From contig NZ_FNAO01000004.1 in NCBI RefSeq assembly GCF_900101815.1, positions 310,001 to 374,000 on the forward strand: 64,000 nucleotides of DNA, in the 5' to 3' direction. Position numbers and translations under genes: made by a program. The notes beneath the pieces were generated by a model that saw only the letters and a list, made by a program, of their open reading frames with translations, was not told the DNA's origin and searched no databases. Of the stretch, positions 9,185 through 17,662 are shown one piece after another; position 1 is the stretch's first letter; each line of letters opens with the position of its first letter. The stretch comes from Pricia antarctica. Its GTDB lineage: Bacteria > Bacteroidota > Bacteroidia > Flavobacteriales > Flavobacteriaceae.

Positions 9185-9440
9185 AACCCAAAATTTGCAG
9201 CAGCGAATATAGGCATTTTCAGGATTTCATTGAATAGAATCTCGATTGCTTTGACACCTATGGAAATTATTTGTAACGCTTCCGCAAATACCCCTGCAGC
9301 ATTGTGGGCAAAGAATATTCTGGAAATAAAAAATCATTAAATTAACCTATTCGGATGCCATCAAAAAATAGTCTTGTAGCGTCAAGGATTACCTATGCGA
9401 AATCCTATTTTTAAAACCTAACAACAAAATACGGAATCAA

Positions 9441-10079
9441 ATGAAGGATATTGAACACATGAATGAAAAGCGTCAGTTGGCGCTGGATAAGATAGCGGAT
9501 GCGGATTATGAAATTTATGCCTTGTTAAAACAACGGTATAGTCCGCGTGTTTTTGACGATACCGAAGTATCCGATTCTGACTTAAACCGATTGTTCGAAG
9601 CCGTACGTTGGTCCGCCAGCTCCTCGAACTTGCAGCCATGGCGTTTTATCTATGCCCGAAAAGGTACCGACAGTTTCGATAGAATGGTGGGTTGTCTAAG
9701 CGACTTCAATACATCATGGGCATCGGAAGCCCCTGTATTACTTTTCACCGCTTACAAGGAAAAAATGGATAATGGAAAGGAAAATTTCCATGCCCTCCAT
9801 GATTTAGGTTTAAGTCTGGGCAGTATGACCGTTCAGGCACAGTATATGAGTATTGCCTTACATCATATGGCCGGGGTAGATTGGAAAAAAGCGCAAGAGG
9901 AATTTGATATTCCCGAGGGATACCATATTTCGACTGCCATAGCCCTTGGTTATTATGGAGGAGTTTTGGATGACCTTTCAGAGAAGCTTCAAAAACAAGA
10001 GACTGCTAAACGAGAGCGTATTCCCCAAAGTGAATTTGCTTTTAAGGATGGATGGAAGAATGCCAAGGAAAAATCTTGA
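9441..10079 (+). CDS. nitroreductase family protein
   Basis: A 212-residue FMN-dependent NAD(P)H oxidoreductase-like protein. The N-terminal helix LLKQRYSPRVFDDTEV carries the RxSxRxF-type phosphate-binding motif, and AVRWSASSSNLQPWRFIYA is the FMN-contacting SxxNxQPW segment. The C-terminus ALGYYGG matches the family GYP-type loop. Such enzymes reduce nitro groups, quinones or activated alkenes. A second ATG lies at 9459. The next gene, a dinucleotide-binding reductase-like protein, begins 71 bases later on the same strand and may be co-transcribed. Confidence 0.88.
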   Translation: MKDIEHMNEKRQLALDKIADADYEIYALLKQRYSPRVFDDTEVSDSDLNRLFEAVRWSASSSNLQPWRFIYARKGTDSFDRMVGCLSDFNTSWASEAPVLLFTAYKEKMDNGKENFHALHDLGLSLGSMTVQAQYMSIALHHMAGVDWKKAQEEFDIPEGYHISTAIALGYYGGVLDDLSEKLQKQETAKRERIPQSEFAFKDGWKNAKEKS

Positions 10080-10150
10080 TTCATCCACAAGGTGATTAGA
10101 TAACTGCTGACATTAAATAATCGATAAATTAAAGAATAAAACAATAAATC

Positions 10151-10783
10151 ATGAAAATAGGAATAATAGGAAGTGGAAATATAGGAGGAACATTAGGAAA
10201 GCATTGGGCCAAAGCTGGGCACGAAATACTATTCAGTTCCCGACATCCCGATGAACTTAAAGATTTAGTTCGGGAGAGCGGGGGAGATGCCAAGGCTGTT
10301 TCGGTCACGGATGCTTTTGAGGCAAATGCGGATGTATATCTTTTGGCGATACCCTTTAAAGATATCGACACAACTGCAGAATTGTACGCAGGGGAGTATG
10401 GGGGCAAGGTGATAATCGATGCCACGAATCCATATCCGGAACGTGATGGTGAAATGGCGCAGGAAGTCCGCGATGACAATCGCAACGCATCGGAATATAC
10501 GGCGATGAAATTTTCGACCGCACTTACCGCCAAGGCATTCAATACAATACATGCCAAGGATTTGAAGACACGCGCTTTCGATACTCAAAACCCCGTTGCA
10601 ATACCTTTTGCCGCCCAGGATTCAAAAAGTAGGTCGACCACCGAAAAACTGATAAAGGACATCGGATTCGTACCGATTTATGTTGGCGACTTAGGAGCTA
10701 CCAATGCAATGGAAGTGGGTGAGAAGGTATATGGATTGTGTGAAGACCAGCAAAAACTTCGTTCGTTGCTGAACATTTCATAA
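10151..10783 (+). CDS. NADPH-dependent F420 reductase-like NAD(P)-binding protein
   Basis: A 210-residue Rossmann protein beginning MKIGIIGSGNIGGTLGKHW, with the GxGxxG dinucleotide loop and then SSRHPDELK, where Ser-Arg-His suggests NADPH preference. DVYLLAIPFKDI and KVIIDATNPYPERDGE match the family that includes F420:NADP oxidoreductase and related pyrroline-5-carboxylate-reductase-like proteins. Flavobacteria lack F420, so the actual substrate is unknown. It follows the nitroreductase on the same strand, suggesting a small redox operon. Confidence 0.82.
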   Translation: MKIGIIGSGNIGGTLGKHWAKAGHEILFSSRHPDELKDLVRESGGDAKAVSVTDAFEANADVYLLAIPFKDIDTTAELYAGEYGGKVIIDATNPYPERDGEMAQEVRDDNRNASEYTAMKFSTALTAKAFNTIHAKDLKTRAFDTQNPVAIPFAAQDSKSRSTTEKLIKDIGFVPIYVGDLGATNAMEVGEKVYGLCEDQQKLRSLLNIS

Positions 10784-10899
10784 ACGCTTGAAATGAGCTG
10801 AATTTAAGACAAACGGAATTTTTAGTCCGCAGAAAAATTCAGAAATGGAGGATGCACATTCAGGGATTGAATATATTTACCATGGACAAATATATGGTA

Positions 10900-11241
10900 A
10901 TGAAAAAATATACATCAATAATCACAGTTGGGTTAGCATTGTTCTGCATTTCGACCATTATATCGCAACAGCGGGCCATTGATATCGAGAGAAATTCACA
11001 ATCCGGAAAAAAGTATACGTTGATAGCACGTTTTGAGCCGGAGTTAGCACTCAGCGCAAGTGAGCGAGAACATATGGAAGCCGAACGTTTTGCGGAAATC
11101 AAACTGAAAATGCAGCTGTTGGACACGATGGATATTTCGGACCGCAAACGCGATAAGCTGATTTCAGACTTGATTGAAAAATCTTTCAGGGCAAGGTCAT
11201 TCCGCAATATGGCGAATAACCACTTTGAGGAAGAAAAGTAA
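10900..11241 (+). CDS. hypothetical exported protein
   Basis: About 113 residues if it starts at MKKYTSIITVGLAL. In-frame upstream ATGs at 10852 and 10882 exist, the former just after a GGAGG-like run. From the Lys-Lys start it has a clear signal peptide (hydrophobic residues 5-23), then a charged, Glu/Lys/Arg-rich helical region with repeated short acidic and basic stretches. No family recognised. A perfect terminator follows immediately, so this ends the transcription unit. Confidence 0.6.
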   Translation: MKKYTSIITVGLALFCISTIISQQRAIDIERNSQSGKKYTLIARFEPELALSASEREHMEAERFAEIKLKMQLLDTMDISDRKRDKLISDLIEKSFRARSFRNMANNHFEEEK

Positions 11242-11248
11242 TAAATGA

Positions 11249-11282
11249 AAAGACCGCCCATTCGAGGCGGTCTTTTATTTTT
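11249..11282 (+). terminator. rho-independent terminator
   Basis: Perfect 8-bp inverted repeat AGACCGCC / GGCGGTCT (11251-11258 and 11266-11273), seven-base loop, then TTTATTTTT. It lies eight bases after the stop of the exported hypothetical protein. Confidence 0.9.
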
Positions 11283-11346
11283 AGTACTTTATTAAAGTAA
11301 TCGGATAATTGTAATTGGCGAACATCGTGACGCATTAATTGCGACT

Positions 11347-11649
11347 TCAGTGCGATTTCATTTTCTCCTTGCGTTTTTTCAATTGCCGGTCCAGATCATT
11401 TACCGATTCCTTGATGGAAGCTTCAAAACTCTCATGGCTAGATTCGGCAAAAAGCCGTGGTCCCGGAGCACTTATGCGAATGTTACAAATCATCCCCGTT
11501 TCGTTGGAAGAGGTGTTTTCGGTCTTAAAGAAAACATCGGCACGTACCATAAAGTCGTATTTATCGACCAATTTATTGATTTTTTCTGTTGCCAATGCTT
11601 CTAAGCGCTTGCTGGCATTTACGTTGTCGTATTCAAAAATTATATCCAT
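11347..11649 (-). CDS. raiA: ribosome hibernation-promoting factor, HPF/RaiA family (short form)
   Basis: A 100-residue protein with the beta-alpha-beta-beta-beta-alpha layout of the HPF/RaiA N-terminal domain: DIIFEYDNVNASKRLEALAT, then KYDFMVRADVFFKT, ICNIRISAPGPRLFAES and the C-terminal helix SVNDLDRQLKKRKEK. It lacks the C-terminal dimerisation domain of long HPF. It would bind the 30S decoding region in stationary phase and block mRNA and tRNA binding. Convergent with the upstream plus-strand unit. Confidence 0.9.
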   Translation of the reverse strand: MDIIFEYDNVNASKRLEALATEKINKLVDKYDFMVRADVFFKTENTSSNETGMICNIRISAPGPRLFAESSHESFEASIKESVNDLDRQLKKRKEKMKSH

Positions 11650-11924
11650 AATTTAAAAATAAGCTTTCCGGTAAGATTTCACGCATCTAAATAGAACTAT
11701 TTTTGACTTAAAAAATAGAAACTTTTGGTTTATCAGCATACTATTTAGATATTTTGTTCATAACATATTTATAAAAAATCACACTTACTGTTAAAGTAAG
11801 AATAATCTAGCAGTAAAAAGTCAAACCAATGCGTATTTTGCTTAGCTTTGAGAGACCTATTTAGAAAATGAGAAATCCGACCTTTTATATGTACATATGA
11901 CTAACAACCCTAAATCCGTATCTC

Positions 11925-12290
11925 ATGAAAACAACAAAAGAACTTCTCCCTAGCCTATGTGAAACTGAAAAAAATGCCTTAGTCCTGCGTTTGGAACTTA
12001 ACCAAAAAGATGTGAAACGACTCCGGGGCCAATTGAGTTCCTATCGTTGCGAACCCACTACATACAGCTTATTTGAACGGATTGAATTGCTGCGAAAGGG
12101 TTTGGACAATCTTAGTAAAACCAACACTGAAATTATAGCTTCATTAACAGAAAAAAAGAAACAGGTCGATAATTACGTTGAACGTGCAAAACAACAATTT
12201 TCTGAGTTCAACAATCTTCATAGCGGTATAGAAGAATACATTCAAGGAATGATAGGAGCGGGGAGCCATCAGGACCGTATTTCTATATAA
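11925..12290 (+). CDS. hypothetical coiled-coil protein
   Basis: A 121-residue protein, highly charged and mostly helical. Heptad-like patterning occurs in ALVLRLELNQKDVKRLRGQL and in LRKGLDNLSKTNTEIIASL, with no membrane segment. The upstream 275 bases are very AT-rich. It sits at the left border of the AT-rich accessory zone. No family recognised; a structural or regulatory role cannot be assigned. Confidence 0.55.
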   Translation: MKTTKELLPSLCETEKNALVLRLELNQKDVKRLRGQLSSYRCEPTTYSLFERIELLRKGLDNLSKTNTEIIASLTEKKKQVDNYVERAKQQFSEFNNLHSGIEEYIQGMIGAGSHQDRISI

Positions 12291-12607
12291 AAAATTTCTA
12301 GAAATAGTCAAGAGCTGTTCTTGTTCGTTTCACAAGTAAAAAGCAAATTCCAAATTAAATTCGTTTCATTCAGAAGCTGCCCTCGTGGGTAATTGGTTAC
12401 GTAATCCACGAACTGACCCAAATTATTTTGATGTACTGGACAAGCCTTATTTAAAATCTTTGTTTATGTTCACAAAAGGTACAAATATTCACCAACTATA
12501 CAATCAGCGTACTATAGTGAGCATTATAAATCTTAGGCGTTTGAAATATTCTATTTGACATAATATAAATTATAGTACAGAATAAGACTCATCTAACTGA
12601 CAATCAA

Positions 12608-12822
12608 AATCTTGTCTGTAAGCTATAATGATATTATGTAAAATATCCCTCGGGTTTTTAGTTTTTAGGGGAAATATCAACAGGGTCATCACCCTTTCTA
12701 ATTTACGTTTGTTGAAACTTTCTACTCAAAAGAAAATATCTTCTTCACTTAGAAATTCAAGCCCCGCATACGAGAACCTTCGCAACGCTGTATCTATAAT
12801 TAGCCGTTATGTAAAATTGCCG
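12608..12822 (+). repeat. accessory-zone repeat, copy 1 (long version)
   Basis: The stretch shares long interrupted matches with 20421-20580: both contain a CAACRGGGTCATCA core followed by an AAACTTTC-like and a CTTAGAAATTCA segment. Its end (12762-12822) matches 23722-23785 around CCGCATAC, ACCTTC and TATAATT. Near 12805-12814 it carries CGTTATGTAA, identical to the right arm of the hairpin at 18952-19006 and followed by the same AAATTGC. Identity is imperfect, so the copies are old. Confidence 0.65.
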
Positions 12823-12981
12823 CTTGCCAAAATCGCTCGATTGCTTTTTAAAATCAAAAATGCTTATGGCATTTTTATTTTAAACACAATTTGCCAGCGC
12901 TTGCCAACGCCAAAAAAGCAAATCCTTTTAGATTTGTTGAAATACTGGATTTACGGTGAACTACCCGCCAGTAAATTTTTC

Positions 12982-13098
12982 ACGACCATTTCGCCAGATT
13001 GCCGCAAGAGCTCAAAATTTTGAAATAAAATTTCTGAGCACATGCTACACTTCGTGTTCCAAACAAACCTTTCTTTTCTTTCTATTTGACATAATGTT
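12982..13098 (+). repeat. accessory-zone repeat, second type, copy 1
   Basis: Closely related to 19080-19197. Both contain GCTCAAAATTTTG, AAATAAAATTTCTGAGCAC and CTTCGTGTTCCAAA, then a CTATTTGAC ending. The two copies lie on either side of the methyltransferase/ATPase/receiver operon in the same orientation. Confidence 0.75.
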
Positions 13099-13146
13099 AG
13101 GATATGAGAGTTTTGATGCGCACACAATTCTAACCGAAGTTATGTC
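13088..13146. repeat. attC-like imperfect hairpin
   Basis: Outer inverted repeat GACATAA / TTATGTC (13088-13094, 13140-13146) encloses an inner inverted repeat GTTAG / CTAAC (13096-13100, 13130-13134), with unpaired bases between the two stems. Two nested stems with an unpaired spacer and a GTTATGT right box resemble integron attC architecture. It lies 66 bases beyond the 3' end of the receiver gene. No integrase is present in the window, so function is unproven. Confidence 0.4.
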
Positions 13147-13212
13147 CTAAAATTTTTAACGCTCCTTTCCCCTATAGTTTTATCAAAATTATCTTAGGCC
13201 ATTTTATAAAAT

Positions 13213-14760
13213 TCAACCTTTCACAAAATCGACACCAACACGAATTGGGTACGAAAATGAATGATTTGCAATTCTTTGGGTATAGGAAGTTTTTAACGTA
13301 AATTTATATTCCAACTCTAAGGTTAACAATTCATTTTCATTAATCAATTTCATCTCTATTTTGCCATTATTGTATTTTGACGAATGGACGTGAATTTGAA
13401 AAGGTTTTATATATTCTCCTTCATTTGCCCAAACTATACACGTTTCATGATTAATGAATGATTTAAACCCTGAATCTCCTTCTTTTATTTCCTTTTTGAA
13501 ATTTGATACTTTCTTCCCTTTTACGAAATAAAAGTTGTTTTTTATTTTATCTGGGAATAAACAATCACAAAGCGCAGTAATACATAGATAATACTCATTT
13601 TTCGCACTATCAATTAATAAATCTCCAAAACCTAGGGTCGCTTTTTTAGTAAGTATGGAGCCATTATAAAAAGTATTTAATTTTGCTATCTCGCTATCCG
13701 AAGTCTTTGGTTTACTCTTGGTTATTTTATCTAAAAAGGATTTTTCCAGAGATTTGAAACTATTTTTTTGAATAGACAGCTTAATATTTTCATACATCAC
13801 TGATTTAATAAAGTTAGGAAAATCATTGTCCAAATTACTCTCTTCTAATTGTTTACGATGATACATAAGGGTATCCAAAGTTGTTGATAACAAGTTCTCA
13901 TCAATGAATGCTGCCTCATTCAAGAGAGAATTTTGCATGTCTAATCCTAAAATTTGTGAATAACAGCTTTTAGAGTTTTTAACTTGTTTTGATAACTTGG
14001 CTAAAATTTTTGTTGCGCTATTTTCCGTTTTTGGAATTATTGTAATGATTGTGTTATTTATTACAAGAGTTTTATTCGTATGGTCTATAACAGCCGGAAC
14101 CGGATTTGTTTTAGAAGATTTATGAAAGCCTGATAATGCATGCTTGACTTGAACTAGTGCTTCTGCAAAACTCAAACCTGTGCTTTCCGTTATCGTCGTT
14201 GGAAGGTCCGTATCGATGTTTCCGAACTGGTTAAATAATCTCCCGTTATGTTTGACATCATAAGTTATTTCGGTGAAAGGTTGCGAACCAAAAGACTCTT
14301 CATATGCAGATAAATCTTCAATTATTTTATCGTAATATTCAATATTATAACCTGTAAAATAGCTTCTTATGTTATTTATTATATTGATGACTTTTGGCTC
14401 AGTTGTATAAATAGAACAAAAATGCAAATGTTGAGATTTGACAATTTCCGATAATATCTCAAGAGAGTACAACTCTCCTGAACTATCTCCATCCAAACGC
14501 CAATCCAATAGGACTAAATCCCTTCTTTTAAGTAAATACTCCTTTATACCGTCATCTTTTAAGTCATTCGGACTAAATTTATGTGTGGTTAAGGAAACAC
14601 CTTTTTTCTTGAAATTTTTGTATAGACTTTTTGATAAACTTTCTTCTAAAACAGTTGATGATGATGTTTCTTGATATGATTCTAACCCCTTTTCATCAAT
14701 GAAAATTACAGATTTAATAGAATCAGAAATAATTTCTTTGGTCTTTTGAAGTAATGTCAT
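13213..14760 (-). CDS. receiver-domain protein with uncharacterised C-terminal region (third gene of methylase-ATPase operon)
   Basis: A 515-residue protein. The first ~155 residues show all landmark positions of a response-regulator receiver: acidic pair Asp22-Glu23 after beta1 (SVIFIDEKG), candidate phospho-acceptor Asp86 in LVLLDWRLDGD, Thr119/Thr120 in SIYTTEP, and Lys145 in YYDKIIEDL. The remaining 360 residues have no DNA-binding or nuclease motif that I recognise. A conserved-looking block near residues 375-400 contains GFGDLLI and CITALCDCLFP. Its start lies one base after the stop of the dual-GHKL protein gene, so the two are co-translated and may form a phosphorelay pair. The likely role is the output or effector component of the system; what it does is unknown. 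Confidence 0.7.
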   Translation of the reverse strand: MTLLQKTKEIISDSIKSVIFIDEKGLESYQETSSSTVLEESLSKSLYKNFKKKGVSLTTHKFSPNDLKDDGIKEYLLKRRDLVLLDWRLDGDSSGELYSLEILSEIVKSQHLHFCSIYTTEPKVINIINNIRSYFTGYNIEYYDKIIEDLSAYEESFGSQPFTEITYDVKHNGRLFNQFGNIDTDLPTTITESTGLSFAEALVQVKHALSGFHKSSKTNPVPAVIDHTNKTLVINNTIITIIPKTENSATKILAKLSKQVKNSKSCYSQILGLDMQNSLLNEAAFIDENLLSTTLDTLMYHRKQLEESNLDNDFPNFIKSVMYENIKLSIQKNSFKSLEKSFLDKITKSKPKTSDSEIAKLNTFYNGSILTKKATLGFGDLLIDSAKNEYYLCITALCDCLFPDKIKNNFYFVKGKKVSNFKKEIKEGDSGFKSFINHETCIVWANEGEYIKPFQIHVHSSKYNNGKIEMKLINENELLTLELEYKFTLKTSYTQRIANHSFSYPIRVGVDFVKG

Positions 14761-14761
14761 A

Positions 14762-17662
14762 TCAAATTATTTTTCTTATCACGAAACAGGCACCATTTAA
14801 TAAATTGTACTCTATTTTATTCGTCGCGTATAGGTCCAAATTGCTTTCATATAAACTTTGTTTTGAAAGATATAAGCCAATTCCTCGACCATTTGGTCTG
14901 TTCGAATAAAACATATCAAATATTTTTTCTAAGCGGTGTTCTTCAATCTTTAAACCTGAATTACAGATAAGAATTTCATCAGTATCTATTTTGTAATCCA
15001 ATAAAATTTTTCGATTCTGTACATTACGCATCCAGTAGATTGCGTTGTTTATTATGTTAATAAAAACAGTATGAATAACAGGCTCTTTAATGTTGAAAAT
15101 ATACTTATCAAATTTTTCGGTTGAATTTAATTCTATGTTATAATCTTCTATTCGTCTATCGAAGAATCTCAATAGATAGTGGTAAATGTTGTCACCACTT
15201 ATTTCTTTAGATATAACGCCGGCAACCCTGTATAATGGAGAAAGAAGCTCGTATTTGTTTTCTAATTGCTTGAAGTTTTGAGTCAAAAATTGAAATTGTT
15301 CTTCATCTGCAAAGAGATTGCCATTGGTCAATTTTTCTAATGATCCGTTTATTTTGGCATATAACTGGTTGAATTCATGATCGATAATTTCAACAGCAAC
15401 GCCTAATTGAGCAGTTTCTCTGGTTTGCTCCCACTTGTATTTTATCGTTTCATACTCGGCCTTATATGCACCTTGAACTAATTCTTCATCAATATCAAAA
15501 CTTAATTTACTTAGGTGTTCTACTAAAGGCGAGAGTTCCTTATTAATCTGTTCTCTGAGGAATTCAAATTTAGCTCCAAGTTTTTCTGATTGAATAAATA
15601 CACTTTCTTTGGAATCTATAGCATTAACAATTTTTTCTTTTTCAAAATTTAATTCGTCCATAATTCTTCTTGAGCGAGAAGAAAAATCTTTAAGTAAATT
15701 ATCAAATTGACCTTTTAATTTTGTTCGATTTTCAGTAATTGTCTTTTCAAGTATACCATTATATTTTTGATAGTTTTTGGTAAATTCCATCTTCAATTCT
15801 TTAACCTCCAGTCGGTCTTTTACCTTAGCCATTAACTGAGCACTATCATTTTTTATGGTAGCGTTAAACTTTAGCAATTTATTTTCGTAGTTATTTAAAC
15901 GGTCTAATTGTGTATCTGTTGGTTTGTACCTTTTTGGTACTTTTGGGATTAAATTTTTGAATTCAATATCCAAGGTGTGAAGTTTGTCAAGCAAATATTC
16001 AATGTCCGAATACAAGATGTTTGACTCGACCGTTTTTTCCTCTAATTGTTCTAAAATAGATTTATATTCAATTTGATATGACTCAAATTTTTCTGGGTAG
16101 TTTTTTAAAGACCTAGTAAAAGCTTTCTTTTCTTCAATAGCTCTTTTATTGTCTTTCTTAATTGCTTGAGCTTGTTCATTCAATTCAGCTTTCTTCTCTA
16201 AAAAGATTGATTGCTTCGCTTTATCTGAAAAGTAAGTTTTTGCTAAATCCACAAACAAACTTTCTAAATCACTCTTAAAAGCTCGGTACTTAGAATTGTT
16301 TATTAGACCTTCCCTACTTGATTTATCTTTTAAATCACTATTTCTTTCTCTAGAGATGTCGATATACCCGAACATTCTTCTGTAGGAGAAAAAATAAGTC
16401 CCAATTCTTGTGTTTCTGCGCTCTTCTATATTTAAAAAATCTGCGTTTGGTCTTCCATATGGTAAAACTCGGAAATTATCTCTATAGATATAAAGTCCTC
16501 CATATTCCTTGACCTTCTGATTTATTTTTTTGTATGCTAAATCTTCTAATTTTGAATCTACTTCGTTTCCTTGTGAATATCCGATTTTCAAAGGGACTTT
16601 TCCGTAATAGTTTCGACTATCATTTCTCCTTGGGTTTAAATTGGCATAATCAATGACTTCATCATAGATTTTAATTTTTCCTTTAAATTCTCCTTTACCA
16701 TCTAAATCTCCGTCAATTATTATATCTGCTAATTCATAATCTTCAGCAGTAAAAAAGTTACCCTGAGAAGTTAAAAAATCATATTCGAAATTTTCCTCTT
16801 TAAAAACAGGAATAGAAGTCCTTACAATTTTGCTATTTTTCTTAAAGTCATTTGTAAATCCAGATAAGCTAGAAATAACAAATTCCTTGTCGACAAGTCC
16901 ATCTTCATCGCTATTTGTTAAGTCCACTATTTGATCAATCGGTTCAAAAACAACAAACTTGGTTCCATGATCATTTTCAATATCTAATAAATCGGCAAGT
17001 AATTTTTCAGAGAGAAAAGCAGGAATTTTGGCACTATCAACTGAATTTTTAATCATGGTTTTTAACCAAGACTGATTGTCTTCCCATATAAGATTACCAT
17101 CTAAGTCATTTTCTTTTTCGAAATTTTCAAGAAAGGCTCTTTTTAAGTTTTCAAACTTTACAGGGAAGTCTGAATTATTTTCAATTTCCTCGATGGGTAA
17201 ATCGACATCATCAAGAAAAAGATTATAATTTTCCAATAATCTCCAATCAAAAAATAAAGCCTGTAGTGTATGACCTTGTTTTTTTGAAAGCATTAACATA
17301 GGGTTTCCTAAAAAAGCTACGGACAGCCTTCCTATTCCCTTTTCCCCAGCTTTAATTCTAGGTTTTTTCCAAAGTGTTTCCTCACTTTCTTTATCTTCTA
17401 GTTTAGCTCTACTTTTGGAATCAGTACCAAGTACTAACCATTTTTCAAAAATATCGTTTCTTGACATTCCTTTTCCATCATCAGTTATGACAAACAAAGG
17501 ATTATCGATGTCTCTGAAAGTATCTAAATATATTTCAGCTGTTAAGTTATCAGCGTAAGCGTCATAACCATTTTTCCATAATTCGGTAATGGCTGTTGGT
17601 AAATCTGCAATTTGACCTTTTCCAAGTAAATCTACTGCTCTTGCCTTGGTTCTAAACTGCAT
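14762..17662 (-). CDS. dual-GHKL ATPase / histidine-kinase-like protein with central coiled coil
   Basis: A 966-residue protein with two GHKL ATP-binding modules. The N-terminal one resembles Hsp90/MutL/MORC ATPases: ELWKNGYDAYAD (27-38) as the Glu/Asn motif, DDGKGMS (61-67), and GEKGIGR (106-112). Residues about 480-740 are rich in Lys/Glu with coiled-coil patterning. The C-terminal module resembles histidine kinases: H-box-like IIDHEFNQLY with His762, N box NIINNAIYW with Asn872/873, ICNSGLKI as a degenerate G1 box, IFDMFYS as F box, and NGRGIGLYLSK (924-934) as G2 box. It overlaps the methyltransferase gene by 11 bases and abuts the receiver gene. GHKL ATPases next to DNA methylases are known in predicted restriction systems; the kinase-type C-terminus is the unusual part. 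Confidence 0.75.
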   Translation of the reverse strand: MQFRTKARAVDLLGKGQIADLPTAITELWKNGYDAYADNLTAEIYLDTFRDIDNPLFVITDDGKGMSRNDIFEKWLVLGTDSKSRAKLEDKESEETLWKKPRIKAGEKGIGRLSVAFLGNPMLMLSKKQGHTLQALFFDWRLLENYNLFLDDVDLPIEEIENNSDFPVKFENLKRAFLENFEKENDLDGNLIWEDNQSWLKTMIKNSVDSAKIPAFLSEKLLADLLDIENDHGTKFVVFEPIDQIVDLTNSDEDGLVDKEFVISSLSGFTNDFKKNSKIVRTSIPVFKEENFEYDFLTSQGNFFTAEDYELADIIIDGDLDGKGEFKGKIKIYDEVIDYANLNPRRNDSRNYYGKVPLKIGYSQGNEVDSKLEDLAYKKINQKVKEYGGLYIYRDNFRVLPYGRPNADFLNIEERRNTRIGTYFFSYRRMFGYIDISRERNSDLKDKSSREGLINNSKYRAFKSDLESLFVDLAKTYFSDKAKQSIFLEKKAELNEQAQAIKKDNKRAIEEKKAFTRSLKNYPEKFESYQIEYKSILEQLEEKTVESNILYSDIEYLLDKLHTLDIEFKNLIPKVPKRYKPTDTQLDRLNNYENKLLKFNATIKNDSAQLMAKVKDRLEVKELKMEFTKNYQKYNGILEKTITENRTKLKGQFDNLLKDFSSRSRRIMDELNFEKEKIVNAIDSKESVFIQSEKLGAKFEFLREQINKELSPLVEHLSKLSFDIDEELVQGAYKAEYETIKYKWEQTRETAQLGVAVEIIDHEFNQLYAKINGSLEKLTNGNLFADEEQFQFLTQNFKQLENKYELLSPLYRVAGVISKEISGDNIYHYLLRFFDRRIEDYNIELNSTEKFDKYIFNIKEPVIHTVFINIINNAIYWMRNVQNRKILLDYKIDTDEILICNSGLKIEEHRLEKIFDMFYSNRPNGRGIGLYLSKQSLYESNLDLYATNKIEYNLLNGACFVIRKII

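Larger units (their letters stand above)
12291..13212. other. AT-rich non-coding stretch made of diverged repeat units
   Basis: This 922-base gap has no convincing gene. Most of it from 12608 onward is related to other non-coding parts of the accessory zone: 12608-12790 resembles 20421-20580, 12762-12822 resembles 23722-23785, and 12982-13098 resembles 19080-19197. It ends with an attC-like hairpin at 13088-13146. The part 12291-12607 shows nothing recognisable; a short open frame from a GTG near 12385 is not convincing. Confidence 0.7.

Noticed and set aside
12385-12561. Short GTG-started frame containing NWLRNPRTDPNYFDVLD
   Set aside because: Superficially protein-like, but too short, without a start signal or a recognised family; not reported as a gene.
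12628-13023. Open frame of 131 codons on the plus strand
   Set aside because: It lies wholly in repeat-derived AT-rich sequence shared with other non-coding copies, has no coding pattern and no recognisable fold.
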